Origin: Acanthopleura granulata
Taxonomy: Eukaryota > Mollusca > Polyplacophora > Chitonida > Chitonidae
Direction: 5' to 3'
DNA length: 64,000 nucleotides
Assembly: GCA_016165875.1 (NCBI GenBank)
Contig: JABBOT010000007.1
Span: 19,274,447-19,338,446 of the forward strand
Positions 1-10,023 of this stretch are shown piece after piece. A program made the translations under genes and the position numbers. Every line of letters begins with the position of its first letter. Positions within the stretch are counted from its first letter, which is position 1. The notes beneath the pieces are model-generated. The model was given only the letters and a program-made list of their open reading frames with translations. It did no database searches and was not told the DNA's origin.

Positions 1-179
1 ACAGAGTGAGTTTTGTCATACTTGTTTTTTGAGTATGTACACTTATGTGTGAATCCTGGTTACACTTATGTAACTCAGTGTAAGCTGTGATCGGAGTAAC
101 TGGTAAGTGCGGGGATATCTACACATCAGCCGGCTGACTGATTCACACCACATTTTCTTGAACATATCTAAAATATTGA

Positions 180-745
180 CCTGGAATCATCCCATGACAG
201 AATTACACTCTACTTACATGCACCAGGATGTTACCTGAGAGACTGACCTGAAAGTTACCTGAGTAAATAGCCTGGATTTATTGTGCGACGTATTTCTCCT
301 GTAATTAGCTCATATACATCCAGTAGTCTCACAGGTTTATAGCTGATATACACTTGGATTTTTTGAGTGACAGACTCATTGAATTAAACAATACACACCT
401 GGAGTTTCCTGATTTTTGAGTGACAGACTGGTGTAATTAACCATTACACACCTGGACTTTTCTGAGTGCATAACTAATTTACACCCGGTTTTCTTTTGTG
501 ACGGACTTGCTGTGATTAGATGACACATCTGGAAGTAACCCGAGTGAGTAATATACACCTGGATTTATTGAGTGACGAACTTCTCCTCTGACCAACCAAC
601 ACACATCTGGGGTTTCCTGAGTAATTAACTAATGTACACCTGGATACCTTTTGGACCTCCTGTAATTAGTTGATATACACCTGGAAGTAACCTAGTTAAC
701 ACACCTGAGTGTATATATACACCTGTCAGCATCAGGCACGGAACC
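180..745 (+). promoter_or_regulatory. Degenerate ~55-bp repeat array with clustered CACCTG E-boxes upstream of the FAM167-like gene
   Basis: The 5' flank is a loose tandem array. Each unit carries an 'acacctgga' word followed by 'tgagtgac' or 'gtaattaa' words. Exact CACCTG hexamers in the same orientation lie at 396, 449, 556, 637, 678, 702 and 720, with variants (acatctgg, acacccgg, acacttgg) in between. CACCTG is the core E-box bound by Snail and E-protein type factors. Whether the array is promoter or 5' UTR cannot be decided here. Bases 1-179 show no feature I can name. Confidence 0.4.
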
Positions 746-1120
746 ATGAAGCCTTTGGAAGAGAGACAATCGTGTAACGGCATCGTGATAAACCTGCACC
801 CCCCATCAGACCTAGACACAGAGGAGGATGACGACCTGTCCCCCGGGCACCGTCATGTCTCCTCCACCATCCGGCACTCCACCCCGACCCCTCGTCACCC
901 GTCTTCAGCATCGTCCGGCTATGTCACGGCCAGCGACAACAGCCTGCCAAAACCACGGGTCAAACTGCCGTCCCGGTATTTGGTCCGCCTGAGCAGAGCG
1001 TCTCACGACCCCGACCATAACTCAAACACGAAAATAGACTACCCTAGCCCTCTGCCGAACGACAAAGAGAATAGAGAGAAAGACCTGGAACAAGCCTTGA
1101 AATGGATCAAACAAGAAATT
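746..1120 (+). CDS. FAM167-like protein, exon 1 (N-terminal 125 residues)
   Basis: The frame opens at an ATG in good context (accATGa) and runs 125 codons to a consensus donor, ATT|GTAAGT at 1121, in phase 0. The N-terminal ~105 residues are Ser/Pro/Thr-rich and acidic and look disordered. From about residue 108 the sequence becomes helical (DLEQALKWIKQEI), which resembles the start of the conserved FAM167 region (known form: a run of LxWLRKEL followed by MRxQDxxLxxQLMxLR). Exon 2 continues that motif in frame. Read-through past the donor would give only five more codons before a stop. Known FAM167 members are small intracellular proteins, so no signal peptide is expected and none is seen. 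The family call rests on remembered motif spacing. Confidence 0.68.
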
Positions 1121-1756
1121 GTAAGTAATCTGAAGTGATGTTATTATGTATCTACAGCACTGAATGGAGTTTTCCAGTCTAAAAGTTACAGTCATCGTAA
1201 GGCTTATATACCTTTGACGAAGACGCTGATAAAAGTCCATATTCTTTTTTTTTCCGATTCAGACTGCCTCTCTTTTGGAAATTTTACTGGTTTACCAGGG
1301 TAATAATTCACATAATCAATCATCGGTCAATCATATATCCAGTGACTGTATTAGAACACGGCCATATACGGGGAGTGTATGCGCGACCTGACTGCGCATA
1401 CGTGAGCGTTACTGATGTCTTCCGTTTTACACTGCCAGTTAAGGTAGATGTGTCCTTGTTATGTCTCATAAACATCTATTTGAATCACTTCACTCTCTTA
1501 GTCTTTACACTAGTTGAATATGAATGAATTAGGTCATCTCAAGAAGGCTCAGTTCAGTTGTCTATGTACCACGGTGATCAGTTTTGAAGGATGGAAGAAC
1601 CCGGGATGCCCGCAGAGTAAACCACCGACCTTTGGCATGTTACTGACGAAGTTTCCCACATGTAACGTAGACATATATCCACACCATACTGATGGAAGAC
1701 AAGTGGTCTTCAACAAGCGTTATCGGCCGCTTAAGCTCGCCAATAAAATTTTATTC

Positions 1757-1842
1757 TTGAGTATTTCACGCCGTACTCAAGAATATTTCACTTATACGAC
1801 GGCGGCCAGCATTATGGTGGGAGGAAACCGGGCAGATCACCA
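1757..1842 (-). mobile_element. SINE fragment (3' part)
   Basis: Only the tail-proximal part of the common SINE is present, read on the minus strand: the acgccgtactcaag tail box, the cggcggccagcat box and the aaaccgggcag box. It stops abruptly at about 1842 with no tRNA-like head. Confidence 0.7.
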
Positions 1843-2380
1843 ATAAAAATCCCACGTCCCACAAATGGTGGAACATACAAATTCCTTATTCAAGACCTTT
1901 GCAAGCTCAAAGTAAAGGTATTGGAGTTATGCCTCATTTGTTATGGGTGGGCTTATATAGTCAGATACCCTGGGTACAACGAGTGGCTTTGTGCGTACGT
2001 CCACTGTACGTAGAGGATTCTTTACATGACAACTATACAAGATTGATTCATGTGTCAGAGATCAGACGATGATGAATTAAGATTAAGCTAATAATGACCT
2101 GTAGAACATAGCCTGGCCTTGTCAGTATGTATGTTTTGTTGTCGATCATAAGCGATAACACGAGTGAGTTAAGCTTTAATATGCGGTAAAAAGCAATCAA
2201 CGGAATCCTTTTTCCTTTTTTTTTTATTAAAGTTTTAGATATATGTGGTCTTCTTTCAACATATGATGAATTGTCCTCCAGTACGCATGTTCAGTTGATT
2301 ACGTCAGACTCCTCCTGTCAGGAAGCGGTTACAGAGTACATGTGCAAGAACTTTATCAAGCTTGAACCCTGACCTCAGTT

Positions 2381-2651
2381 GATTTATTTATTTATTTATT
2401 TGATTGGTATTTTACGCCGTACTCAAGACTATTTTAATTATACGACGGCGGCCAGCATTATGGCGGAAGGAAACCGGGCAGAGCCCGTGGGAAACCCACG
2501 ACCATCCGCAGGTTGCTGGCAGATCTTCCAACGTTCGGCTGGAGAGTAAGCCAGCATGAGCTGGACTTGAACTTACAGCGACCGCATTGGTGGGTGGCTC
2601 TGGGTCATTGTGCTGCGCTAGCGCGCTACCCGACTGAGCCACGGGGGCCCC
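2381..2651 (-). mobile_element. Full-length tRNA-derived SINE, minus orientation
   Basis: On the minus strand the element starts with a tRNA-like head (gggggcccccgtggctcagtc, a pol III box A region, ending at 2651). A conserved middle follows (ggtttcc-tccgccataatgctggccgcc), and it ends in the tail acggcgtaaaataccaatca plus a (TAAA)n run (TTTA on the plus strand at 2381-2403). No clear target-site duplication is visible. The middle resembles the conserved domains of invertebrate SINE superfamilies, but I have not assigned one. Confidence 0.85.
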
Positions 2652-2861
2652 CGACACTGAAAGGTTGATCCTATATCTTGGAAAAGGAAAGCATTTTCAT
2701 TTTGCTGTTGTAGTTTGCAGTAGATCTGTTTGTACAGTTTTTGTACAGTACAGACCTTTTAGTTGGAATGACCATCTTAACTGAGGCGATTCAGTCACTA
2801 GTAAGTTTACTTATACTTAAACTTACTTATACCTACCCTTCAGGTCACTGTATAAGTAAAC

Positions 2862-3120
2862 AGGGGGCCTCCGTGGCTCAGTCGGTTAGCGCGCTAACAC
2901 AGCCTAATGAGCCGAAGCCTCCCACCAATGCGGTCGCTGTGGGTTCAAGTCCAAATCATGCTGACTTCCTCTCCAGTCGTGCGTGGGAAGCCCTGCCAGC
3001 AATCTGCGGATGGTCGTGGGTTTCCCCCGGGCTCTGCCCGGTTTCCTCCCACCATAATACTCGCCGCCGTCGTATAAGCGAAATATTCTTGAGTACGGTG
3101 TAAAACACCAATCAAATAAA
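2862..3120 (+). mobile_element. Full-length tRNA-derived SINE, plus orientation, with target-site duplication
   Basis: The tRNA-like head gggggcctccgtggctcagtc begins at about 2863 and has a recognisable box B (gtgggttcaagtcc). The middle domain and the tail taaaacaccaatcaaataaa end near 3120. Flanking 11-mers tataagtaaac (2851-2861) and tataggtaaac (3121-3131) differ at one base and mark the insertion site. It lies ~210 bp from an oppositely oriented copy. Confidence 0.9.
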
Positions 3121-4466
3121 TATAGGTAAACATTGCATGGTGTATATGGCACCGTGTGAAATAAAACATGATTTACCTTTCGTCGCAAAACTTGGAAATA
3201 TAAGTGTTTGAAGTTTCCATCAGTTGTCCAATATGGTATGATTTGTCAAAGTAAATGTACCATGGCACGGATGTGTCGTCATCTCTAAATACCCATCTAC
3301 GCTGTTTTACTGATTTTGTTATTTTGAATTTAGAACTGCATTTGTACACCGGAGACGTATTTGCTTCAAATTTGATTAAGACATCATGTAGGCCTTGACT
3401 GTGTCCTCAGCAGTGGCGCTCTGTGAGGTCCGCGTGCGTATGTGGTCACAATCCTTGTGTTCAGACAGTCGGTCGCCTAGACTCTGATTTTTTCACACAT
3501 CATCGCCTCATCGGGCCAATCTTAAGTAACAACGACTCGGCTTGTCGGAAGACAATGTTTATTCTAATTTGTGATCAGTTTTGAATATTCTTAACAGGAG
3601 TGACCTTTTCTAACCCATTAATCTCTAAATTATAGACCATTTTGGATAAAGGAACATAACTGTGAAGCAACTTTCAAATGGGAACTGTTGTGATCATGTG
3701 GTGATAATGGACGTTAATTCACCAGAGTTGTCCTTCGGAGTAGGTATTTCTCGTAAGATGGCACAGGGTAAAATGTGAGAGGCGAAGCCTTACATCCTCA
3801 TGTCGTTGTAAGGCTTGAGACGTGACTCGGAGCACCTTAGCTAAATGTCATCACACACTAAGAGTTATTTTAGATCGTCCTTCCACAAAAAAAATCCCCA
3901 AAAAACGAAAGAATACACGGGGATGATAAATCACCCGTAAATGTTTTAGTCATTAAGCCTCGGAGCATTTATGACAATAGGATAGGTTAATTCATGTGGA
4001 TTGGGGCAGATCTCTATGAAGTCGGAAGTCAGTTCCGTGAAGGCCCTCTAAGCTGAACAATCGCTATTACATCGCACAAATACTTTATCCAGAATTAACT
4101 GAAAAAATTAAGTCAAACCAGGTAGCAGCCATGCAATTCATATAAACTCATTAAGTTTGTCAAATGAGGCCCTGGAGGAGTATACATTTCTTTCAGCACA
4201 AAGCGGGATCCGTTGTCAACGAAACGTCTAGAGTTCATTTTCATTCTTCGCATATCACGTCTTCTTCACAGCACTATAACCCAGGCAACGTCATGCGAAG
4301 TATGTTACGAAAAATTTGGTTTATGAAGTTTTTGTGAAAGTGTCCCCAGAGGTATATTTAAATTTGTAGCTACAAATGCACTCAACTAACTCCCAACATA
4401 TGCCGCCGGGTACAACAAACTGACACGTGAAACAGGTTACATTTTCATTTATAGCAGTGTCTTGCC

Positions 4467-4590
4467 ACTATAATGCTGGTCGCCGTCCTATAATAAATGA
4501 AATATTCACGAGTACGGCGTAAAACACCAATAAAATAAATAAATAAATAAATGAATAAATAAGTAAATACATAAATAAATAAATAATTTT
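4467..4590 (+). mobile_element. 5'-truncated SINE (tail) with long AAAT run
   Basis: Only the last ~70 bp of the SINE plus an extended (aaat)n/(aata)n tail are present. The boxes ctataatgctggtcgccgtc and gagtacggcgtaaaacacc are clear. Confidence 0.7.
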
Positions 4591-4749
4591 AGCTGTTAAG
4601 ACAACATAGGTGTTTGGTTATATTTGGACCAAGCTAAAAGAAAACCTATTCGTATGCAGACATAAAGCATTGGCTCCTATTAAAACTGATTTACATATAC
4701 AATTCGTCTGACTTTATTTCCTTCTCCAGCCTGTTTGGTTAAATACAGT

Positions 4750-5680
4750 CATTTTTCGCTGTTGTGTTGTAGTTACTGACGCTTCTATCCATCCCATTTG
4801 TTTCTCCTGTTGTGTTGTAGTTTCTGTTGCCTCCATCCATTCCCATTTGTTTCTCTTGTTGTGTTGTAGTTTCTGTTGCCTCCATCCACCCCCGTTTGTT
4901 TCTCCTGTTGTGTTGTAGTTACTGACGCTTCTATCCATCCTATTTGTTTCTCCTGTTGTGTTGTAGTTTCTGTTGCCTCCATCCATCCTACTTGTTTCTC
5001 CTGTAGTGTTGTAGTTTCTGTTGCTTCCATCCATCCCCATTTGTTTCTCCTGTTGGTTTGTAGTCGCTAAGGCTTCTATCCATCCTATTTGTTTCTGCTG
5101 TTGTGGTGTAGTTACTGACGCTTCTATCCATCCTATTTGTTTCTCCTGTAGTGTTGTAGTTTCTGTTGCCTCCATCCATCCTCATTTGTTTCTCCTGTAG
5201 TGTTGTAGTTTCTGTTGCCTCCATCCATCGCCATTTGTTTCTCCTGTTGTTTTGTAGTTCCTTAGGCTTCTGTCCATCCCCGTTTGTTTCTCCTGTTGTG
5301 TTGTAGTTTCTGTTGCCTCCATCCATCCTATTTGTTTCTCCTGTTGTGTTGTAGTTTCTGTTGCCTCCATCCACCCCCATTTGTTTCTCCTGTTGTGTTG
5401 TAGTTGCTAAGGCTTCTGTCCATCGCCGTTTGTTTCTCCTGTTGTGTTGTAGTTACTGACGCTTCTATCCATCCCCATTTGTTTCTCCTGTTGTGTTGTA
5501 GTGTCCTTTGCTTCTGTTCATCCCCATTTGTTTCTCCTGCTGTACTGTAGTTGCTGATGCTTCTGTCCATTCCAATTTGTTTCTCCTGTTGTGTTGTAGT
5601 TTCTGTTTCCTTCATTCATCCTCATTTGTTTCACCTGTTGTGTTGTACTTACTGTTGTCTTTATCCGGCCTTAACTAACT
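4750..5680. repeat. 48-bp minisatellite, ~19 copies, derived from the exon 2 splice acceptor
   Basis: The unit is about 48 bp and contains tttgtttctcctgttgtgttgtag followed by a variable t(t/c)(g/t)ct… segment and ccatcc. About 18 copies keep a pyrimidine tract ending in TAG (near 4773, 4820, 4868, 4918, 4966, 5014, 5063, 5111, 5159, 5207, 5255, 5306, 5354, 5402, 5451, 5501, 5550 and 5599). The next copy (about 5647) has lost the AG. The true acceptor with the first bases of exon 2 (ttgtgttgtag|tcgctgatgc) matches the unit, most closely the copy at 5550 (tag ttgctgatgc). Because 48 is a multiple of three, long spurious minus-strand frames run through the array. Confidence 0.9.
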
Positions 5681-5700
5681 GGTTCTTCCTTGTGTTGTAG

Positions 5701-6021
5701 TCGCTGATGCGAGAGCAGGATAAAACTCTGACGAGTCAGTTCATCGGTCTGCGCTCCCGGATCTTGCAATTCCGGTGTTGGTTGGAGATCTACGGCTCGG
5801 CATCGGACATGAGCAGCCTAGACGGAAGCTCCATGTCGCTGGAAGAAAGCCGGAGCCTGCTGTCTCTGAGCTCCTCCGGCCATTCCGGAGGATCCTCGCT
5901 CCTCAGCCCGGACAATGAGCTGGAGTTCCGCAACCGTACGTCCTCTATGAGGATTGTCCGGCGACCGCCGTCCATCTGCCCGCGAATCTCAGAGAAACGC
6001 AGAAGCAAGGAGTACGCATGA
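5701..6021 (+). CDS. FAM167-like protein, exon 2 (C-terminal 106 residues)
   Basis: The acceptor ends at 5700. The frame continues in phase 0 (TCG CTG ATG) for 106 residues to a TGA at 6019-6021, giving a predicted protein of about 231 residues. The first ~25 residues (MREQDKTLTSQFIGLRSRI) form the helical core that follows the exon 1 helix and fit the FAM167 pattern. A serine-rich linker comes next (several SLSSSG-type runs). The tail carries SMRIVRRPPSICP and ends in a basic RRSKEYA. A SINE begins 17 bp after the stop and probably forms part of the 3' UTR. Alternative starts inside exon 2 are less likely because the helix would be cut. Function in this organism is unknown. Confidence 0.68.
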   Translation, partial: SLMREQDKTLTSQFIGLRSRILQFRCWLEIYGSASDMSSLDGSSMSLEESRSLLSLSSSGHSGGSSLLSPDNELEFRNRTSSMRIVRRPPSICPRISEKRRSKEYA

Positions 6022-6038
6022 CGTACCGCGTGACAGTG

Positions 6039-6293
6039 TATTTATTTATTTGATTGGTGTTTTACGCCGTACTCAAGAATATTTCACTTATACGACGGCG
6101 GCCAGATTAATGGTGGGAGGAAAACGGGCAGAACCAGGGGGATACCCACGATCATCCGCAGGTTGTTGGCAGACATTTCCACGAGAGGAAACCAGCATGA
6201 GCTGGACTTGAACTTACAGCAACCGCATTGGTAGGAGGCTTCGGGTCATTGCGCTGCGTTAGCGCGATACCCGACTGAGCCACGGAGGCCCCC
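6039..6293 (-). mobile_element. Full-length SINE in the 3' flank of the FAM167-like gene
   Basis: Minus-strand SINE with the complete head (gggggcctccgtggctcagtcgg, ending about 6293), middle and tail (TTTA run at 6039). It starts 17 bp beyond the stop codon, so transcripts probably carry it. Confidence 0.85.
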
Positions 6294-6438
6294 ACGTGAG
6301 AGCGTAAGCGTGACAAGTGTGACAACAGGACAAGAAGAGGGACAGAATGATGGAAATAGTAGTCAATTAACAGGATGAGGATCGATTTGATGGCAACTGC
6401 GACGCACAGAACTAAGATGTTACAGTTGTGATATGCAC

Positions 6439-6600
6439 AGATAAACTGTACACGTGAGAGATAAAATGTACATGTGACAGATATTGTATACAAGTGGCAG
6501 ATAAATTTTACACTTGACGGATGCATTTACACGTGTACACGCGAAAGATGGATTATACACCTAACAGATCCAATGTGTGTGTAACATATACGTGACACGT
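6439..6600. repeat. Degenerate 20-bp minisatellite with E-box-like cores
   Basis: Tandem units like agataaactgtacacgtgag repeat about five to eight times with drift (acacgtg, acatgtg, acaagtg, acacttg). Beyond it, 6601-7780 contains no feature I can support. Confidence 0.6.
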
Positions 6601-7780
6601 GGCATACACGTGATCAAATCAGGTGAATGGAGTGACACACAAAATGTTTCAGGTGAGGCTAGAATTCAGCCTGAGTCTGACACACAGAGGTGCATGACCG
6701 ATGATTTCAACAAGTAGCAGAGCATGTGACAGGTCAGTTGATTCAAAATGAGACAGTTTCTCGCATGTCTTGTGAGGAAGCCTGTACCGTCAGGATAAAA
6801 TACTATATCGCTGATTCGTTCTGTTTCTTGAACCAGGCACTGTTTCTGCACACGGGAGCTTTGTTCATAGGTAGATTACCTAAAATCGGGTGATTTCTCA
6901 ATATAGGTATTTATATTTATTTTAATAATAATATATTAGAGACATGTTTGTGCTAAAAGAAGAACGTAGACACGGAATTGCAAGCCTTAAAAGAGAATTA
7001 CGAGAAACAGAACAAAATTTATCATGCATACCACAAAGCCGGATGATGATGTCATGACAATCGTTGATAGGCATATGTAACGGGATACTGGGTAAAACTC
7101 TCCGGTCAAGAATGAACGGCAATCTTTGTCACCACCCCAGGGTAGATTGTTGTCAGGAGTTATTGTCCTGTGTGAAAGTTACCGAACAGTTGTACTTTAG
7201 CGATTGGAATTGAACAAGCGCAGGCCATACATTGGACAGTTGGTTGGTTCATAGTACATGTAGTTTGTCTCTTTTCCGAATATGGATAAGTCAGGATACA
7301 TTTTGTATTTCAAACACCACTTGTATAACTTAGAGTAAGTGCTAAACATGCGTTTTGTTTCTTAGGTGGTCTGGATGTGAATGACGTCACGTTCGGATAA
7401 AACTGATTCGTGAAATCGTGACAGAGGATTTGCATGAGACCATTCTCTCTGGTACACCAATATAAGGACATGTATTCCACGGTAAAGGAAAGCAAGGCCA
7501 ACATCCCTGCGTAACAGAAGCAGAGAGTGTTGTTTCGCCACAGCTGTTGGTCGGCTTGTTTAGTTAGGCTGAGATCTGCGTTGCAGATACCAAGTCTGGC
7601 GGTTCTGAGCAATGGTTCTCGCGCGGTTTGCATAACTCGTCCATTAGCGATGCCAAAAGGTGATAAATACAATTAGCTGGTTTGAACTGAAATCAATGGA
7701 GAGCAGAGACTGTCTGAACAACTGACCAAACTAATATAGCACAACACAAAAAGGCAGAGTCAGACCTAATAATTACAGGC

Positions 7781-7900
7781 ATGTCTTATAAATGCAGGTT
7801 TGCAGAAAACACTCTACAAGCTGTTTTGATATGTATTCTGACATTGTTGCACGCTGCACAGGCTGTGGAATTCTTCATGAAGGCCGCGCTGCATGGATCT
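7781..7900 (+). CDS. Tentative exon 1 of a small secreted peptide (signal peptide)
   Basis: Forty codons from an ATG at 7781 to a good donor (TCT|GTAAGG at 7901), phase 0. The peptide looks like a signal sequence: polar start, hydrophobic core AVLICILTLL, then HAAQA with small residues at -3 and -1, giving likely cleavage before VEFFMK. Joined to the candidate exon at 9180-9272 it would give a ~70-residue precursor and a mature peptide of ~40 residues without cysteine. I do not recognise the product. Phase is compatible with that second exon but not directly with the FTP-gene exon at 31231 (phase 1). Confidence 0.3.
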
Positions 7901-9179
7901 GTAAGGGCTTCAGCACTACAGCCTCGATCCTGTGAGCTGCTTCTCACACTTGATTATATGACTTCGTGGGGGCAGTAACTGGAGACTGCTGGAATGCGCG
8001 GCCAGATGGTATTCTCAGCAGAAATATGCGTGTAGGTATAACAACAAAAAATGAAGACCCGGAGTTGGAAGATCGTCATGTCCGGGTATAATGCAGGGAA
8101 GAACTGTATTTAGCAGGAAGATTTTGAACTGTTCAAAATGTTTTGTTGGGGATCAGATAAACGGTTGCTCGCTGTGATAAACACCATTAAGTTTTTATCA
8201 TCTCGTTTTCCTAGCTCTTTACGCGTGATATGAATTGTGCGAAGACTTTTCCCGTCAAAGTGCTAATCGGATACATGAAATTCGTGGCTGACTTGCGTCA
8301 TCATTATATCCCTGTTATTTTGCGACTACATAATTTTGCCCATTCTATATATAGGCCTTTAGATACGTTCCATGTTTGTTTTTCTTCCTGCGGTGTATTC
8401 TCTAGCATTACATCCCGTACCAGGGGTACTGCCTCTTCAAACCACTTACAAGGCTCAAAAGTATATTTTTTTTACATTTGTATATATATATTTGTTTTGA
8501 TTTTTGCTTCATTTCACTAGTTTTCAGCCATTTCGTTTGTTTTATATTCTGGCCTGGTCCAATTATTTAATTTTTGTTTTCATTTTAATGTATAAAAATT
8601 CATCATCAGATTCCTGTGTTTTTCTTTTTTATATTTGCCATCATTTGGTTATTTTGCATATAAAAATTACTGACATATTTATTTGATTGCTGTTTAACGC
8701 CAAGCTCAAGGATGTTTTTATGTATTCTATCGAATGCATAGCAGTGCATTATATAGGCATGAAAATTTACCAACTCTCAGACAGGAAGCTGTTGATCAAA
8801 ATAACCCACAACAAAATAGTTCTAAAGATGATGCACATGTTTAACCTTTATTGTGTCCAGTTTTGCTACATGTTCTTTTAGAAAGTATTATAGAGACGAA
8901 ATGTGAAGTAACCATTCAGTAAAATGAATTTAGCATTTGAAATGTCATTATTTTTTCTCCCCGTGCAGGAATATTTTGTTAGGGTAACTCGCGCTACAGT
9001 GCTGGAGCTGACAATTTGTGCGAGGTAAATGATCCAGTGGACAAATCTTTTTTTACTTTATATAAATAAAAATAATTCTTCCGTGACTAAGCGTCAGTTT
9101 GACAGTTTTGACAGTGTGAGAAGTGTCATCATTTTCGTTTTGTTGTTGTTGTGTTCCCATGTTCATGCCCCAAGTACAG

Positions 9180-9272
9180 AGCTTGATCTTCGACGGCCAT
9201 CTTGGATCATGGGATCATCATCTTGTTGATGCCACCCTGCATGTGTTGCCATACAATACAACAACTAAGTAA
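9180..9272 (+). CDS. Tentative terminal exon of a small secreted peptide
   Basis: A pyrimidine-rich tract (9133-9165) is followed by the acceptor gtacag ending at 9179. The following phase-0 frame encodes 30 residues (SLIFDGHLGSWDHH… to YNTTTK) and a TAA at 9270-9272. The last residues include an N-x-T glycosylation sequon. An AATAAA lies 183 bp downstream. The exon is short and unsupported by homology I know; the chance of a false join is substantial. Confidence 0.25.
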   Translation, partial: SLIFDGHLGSWDHHLVDATLHVLPYNTTTK

Positions 9273-9454
9273 ATATTGCTTCACTCATAACATATTATAT
9301 GCCATTCAATAGAGAAAACCAATGGCAATCGAACTGTAGTGGTTTTGGGTCGGTACGTATTGCCGTTTTGCTGGAATACCCAGACCCGATCTCAGATCTG
9401 TTAGGCCTGCCCTACCGCGTACTAATGACTCAAGTGACTCTTAAATAACTGTTC

Positions 9455-9460
9455 AATAAA
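9455..9460 (+). promoter_or_regulatory. AATAAA polyadenylation signal (candidate)
   Basis: Exact AATAAA 183 bp beyond the candidate stop at 9272. The hexamer is common by chance in AT-rich DNA, so it is only supportive. Confidence 0.3.
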
Positions 9461-9796
9461 TTTGAACGCAGATGTCATATTCTTGAATGGTAAATGTTCT
9501 TCATATCTTTCTTTAATGCGATCGATTTTGTGTTTCTTGTTGGTTCCCGTGAACGTGGAACACAGAACTGAAGAGTTGTTGCCGCTTTAATAGGCCAATA
9601 CAGGTAAAATCCCCAGCCTGCAAACAATAATTAAAATGTTTATCTCTAATTAGCATTTTCTTTTCCTCATAAAGCGATTCTCAAACCTCTAGGTTGCAGA
9701 ACAATTAATCGTAATAGATTTACAGTAGTGTCACGTTAATAAACAAAGGCCAGACAACAGAATTATCTAGATGTAGAAGCCTTCAAAGCCTATAGC

Positions 9797-10019
9797 AAGC
9801 CTCCCACCAATGCGGTCGCTGTGAGTTCAAGTCCAGCTCATGGTGGCTTCCTCTCCGGCCGGAAGTGGGAAGGTCTGCCAGCAACCTGCGGATGATCGTG
9901 GGTTTCCCCCGGGCTCTGCCCGGTTTCCTCCCAACATAATGCTGACCGCCGTCGCATAAGTGAAATATTCATGAGTACGGCGTAAAACACCAATCAAATG
10001 AAATCAAATGAAATCAAAT
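9797..10019 (+). mobile_element. 5'-truncated SINE with target-site duplication
   Basis: The copy lacks the tRNA-like head and starts at the agcctcccaccaatgcgg box. It ends with an unusual (tgaaatcaaa)n-like tail. Flanking 12-mers at 9784-9795 (caaagcctatag) and 10020-10031 (caaaggctatag) differ at one base. Confidence 0.85.
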
Positions 10020-10023
10020 CAAA

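Larger units (their letters stand above)
1121..5700 (+). other. Intron of the FAM167-like gene (4,580 bp, phase 0)
   Basis: The intron runs from GTAAGT at 1121 to the acceptor 'ttgtgttgtag' ending at 5700. It holds a partial SINE (about 1757-1842), two full SINEs in opposite orientation (2381-2651 and 2862-3120), a SINE tail (4467-4590) and a 48-bp minisatellite (4750-5680) against the acceptor. The parts at 1121-1750, 1850-2380 and 3130-4460 contain no coding or structured feature I can support, apart from an 8-bp-stem hairpin near 1379-1403. Confidence 0.65.

Noticed and set aside
2904..3188. Frames such as those reading TTAASIMVGGNRAEPGG at several places (also 1514-1846, 5954-6211, 35659-35841, 48870-49127)
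   Set aside because: The same peptide recurs wherever the SINE occurs; it is SINE sequence, not protein.
4714..5615. Minus-strand frames of 60-153 codons with EATETTTQQEKQ-type repeats
   Set aside because: They are the reverse reading of the 48-bp intronic minisatellite, open only because the unit is a multiple of three and lacks stops; there is no start context, signal or flanking coding sequence.
7310..7672. A 120-codon minus-strand frame
   Set aside because: No recognisable domain, no splice or promoter context; length is within chance for this window size.
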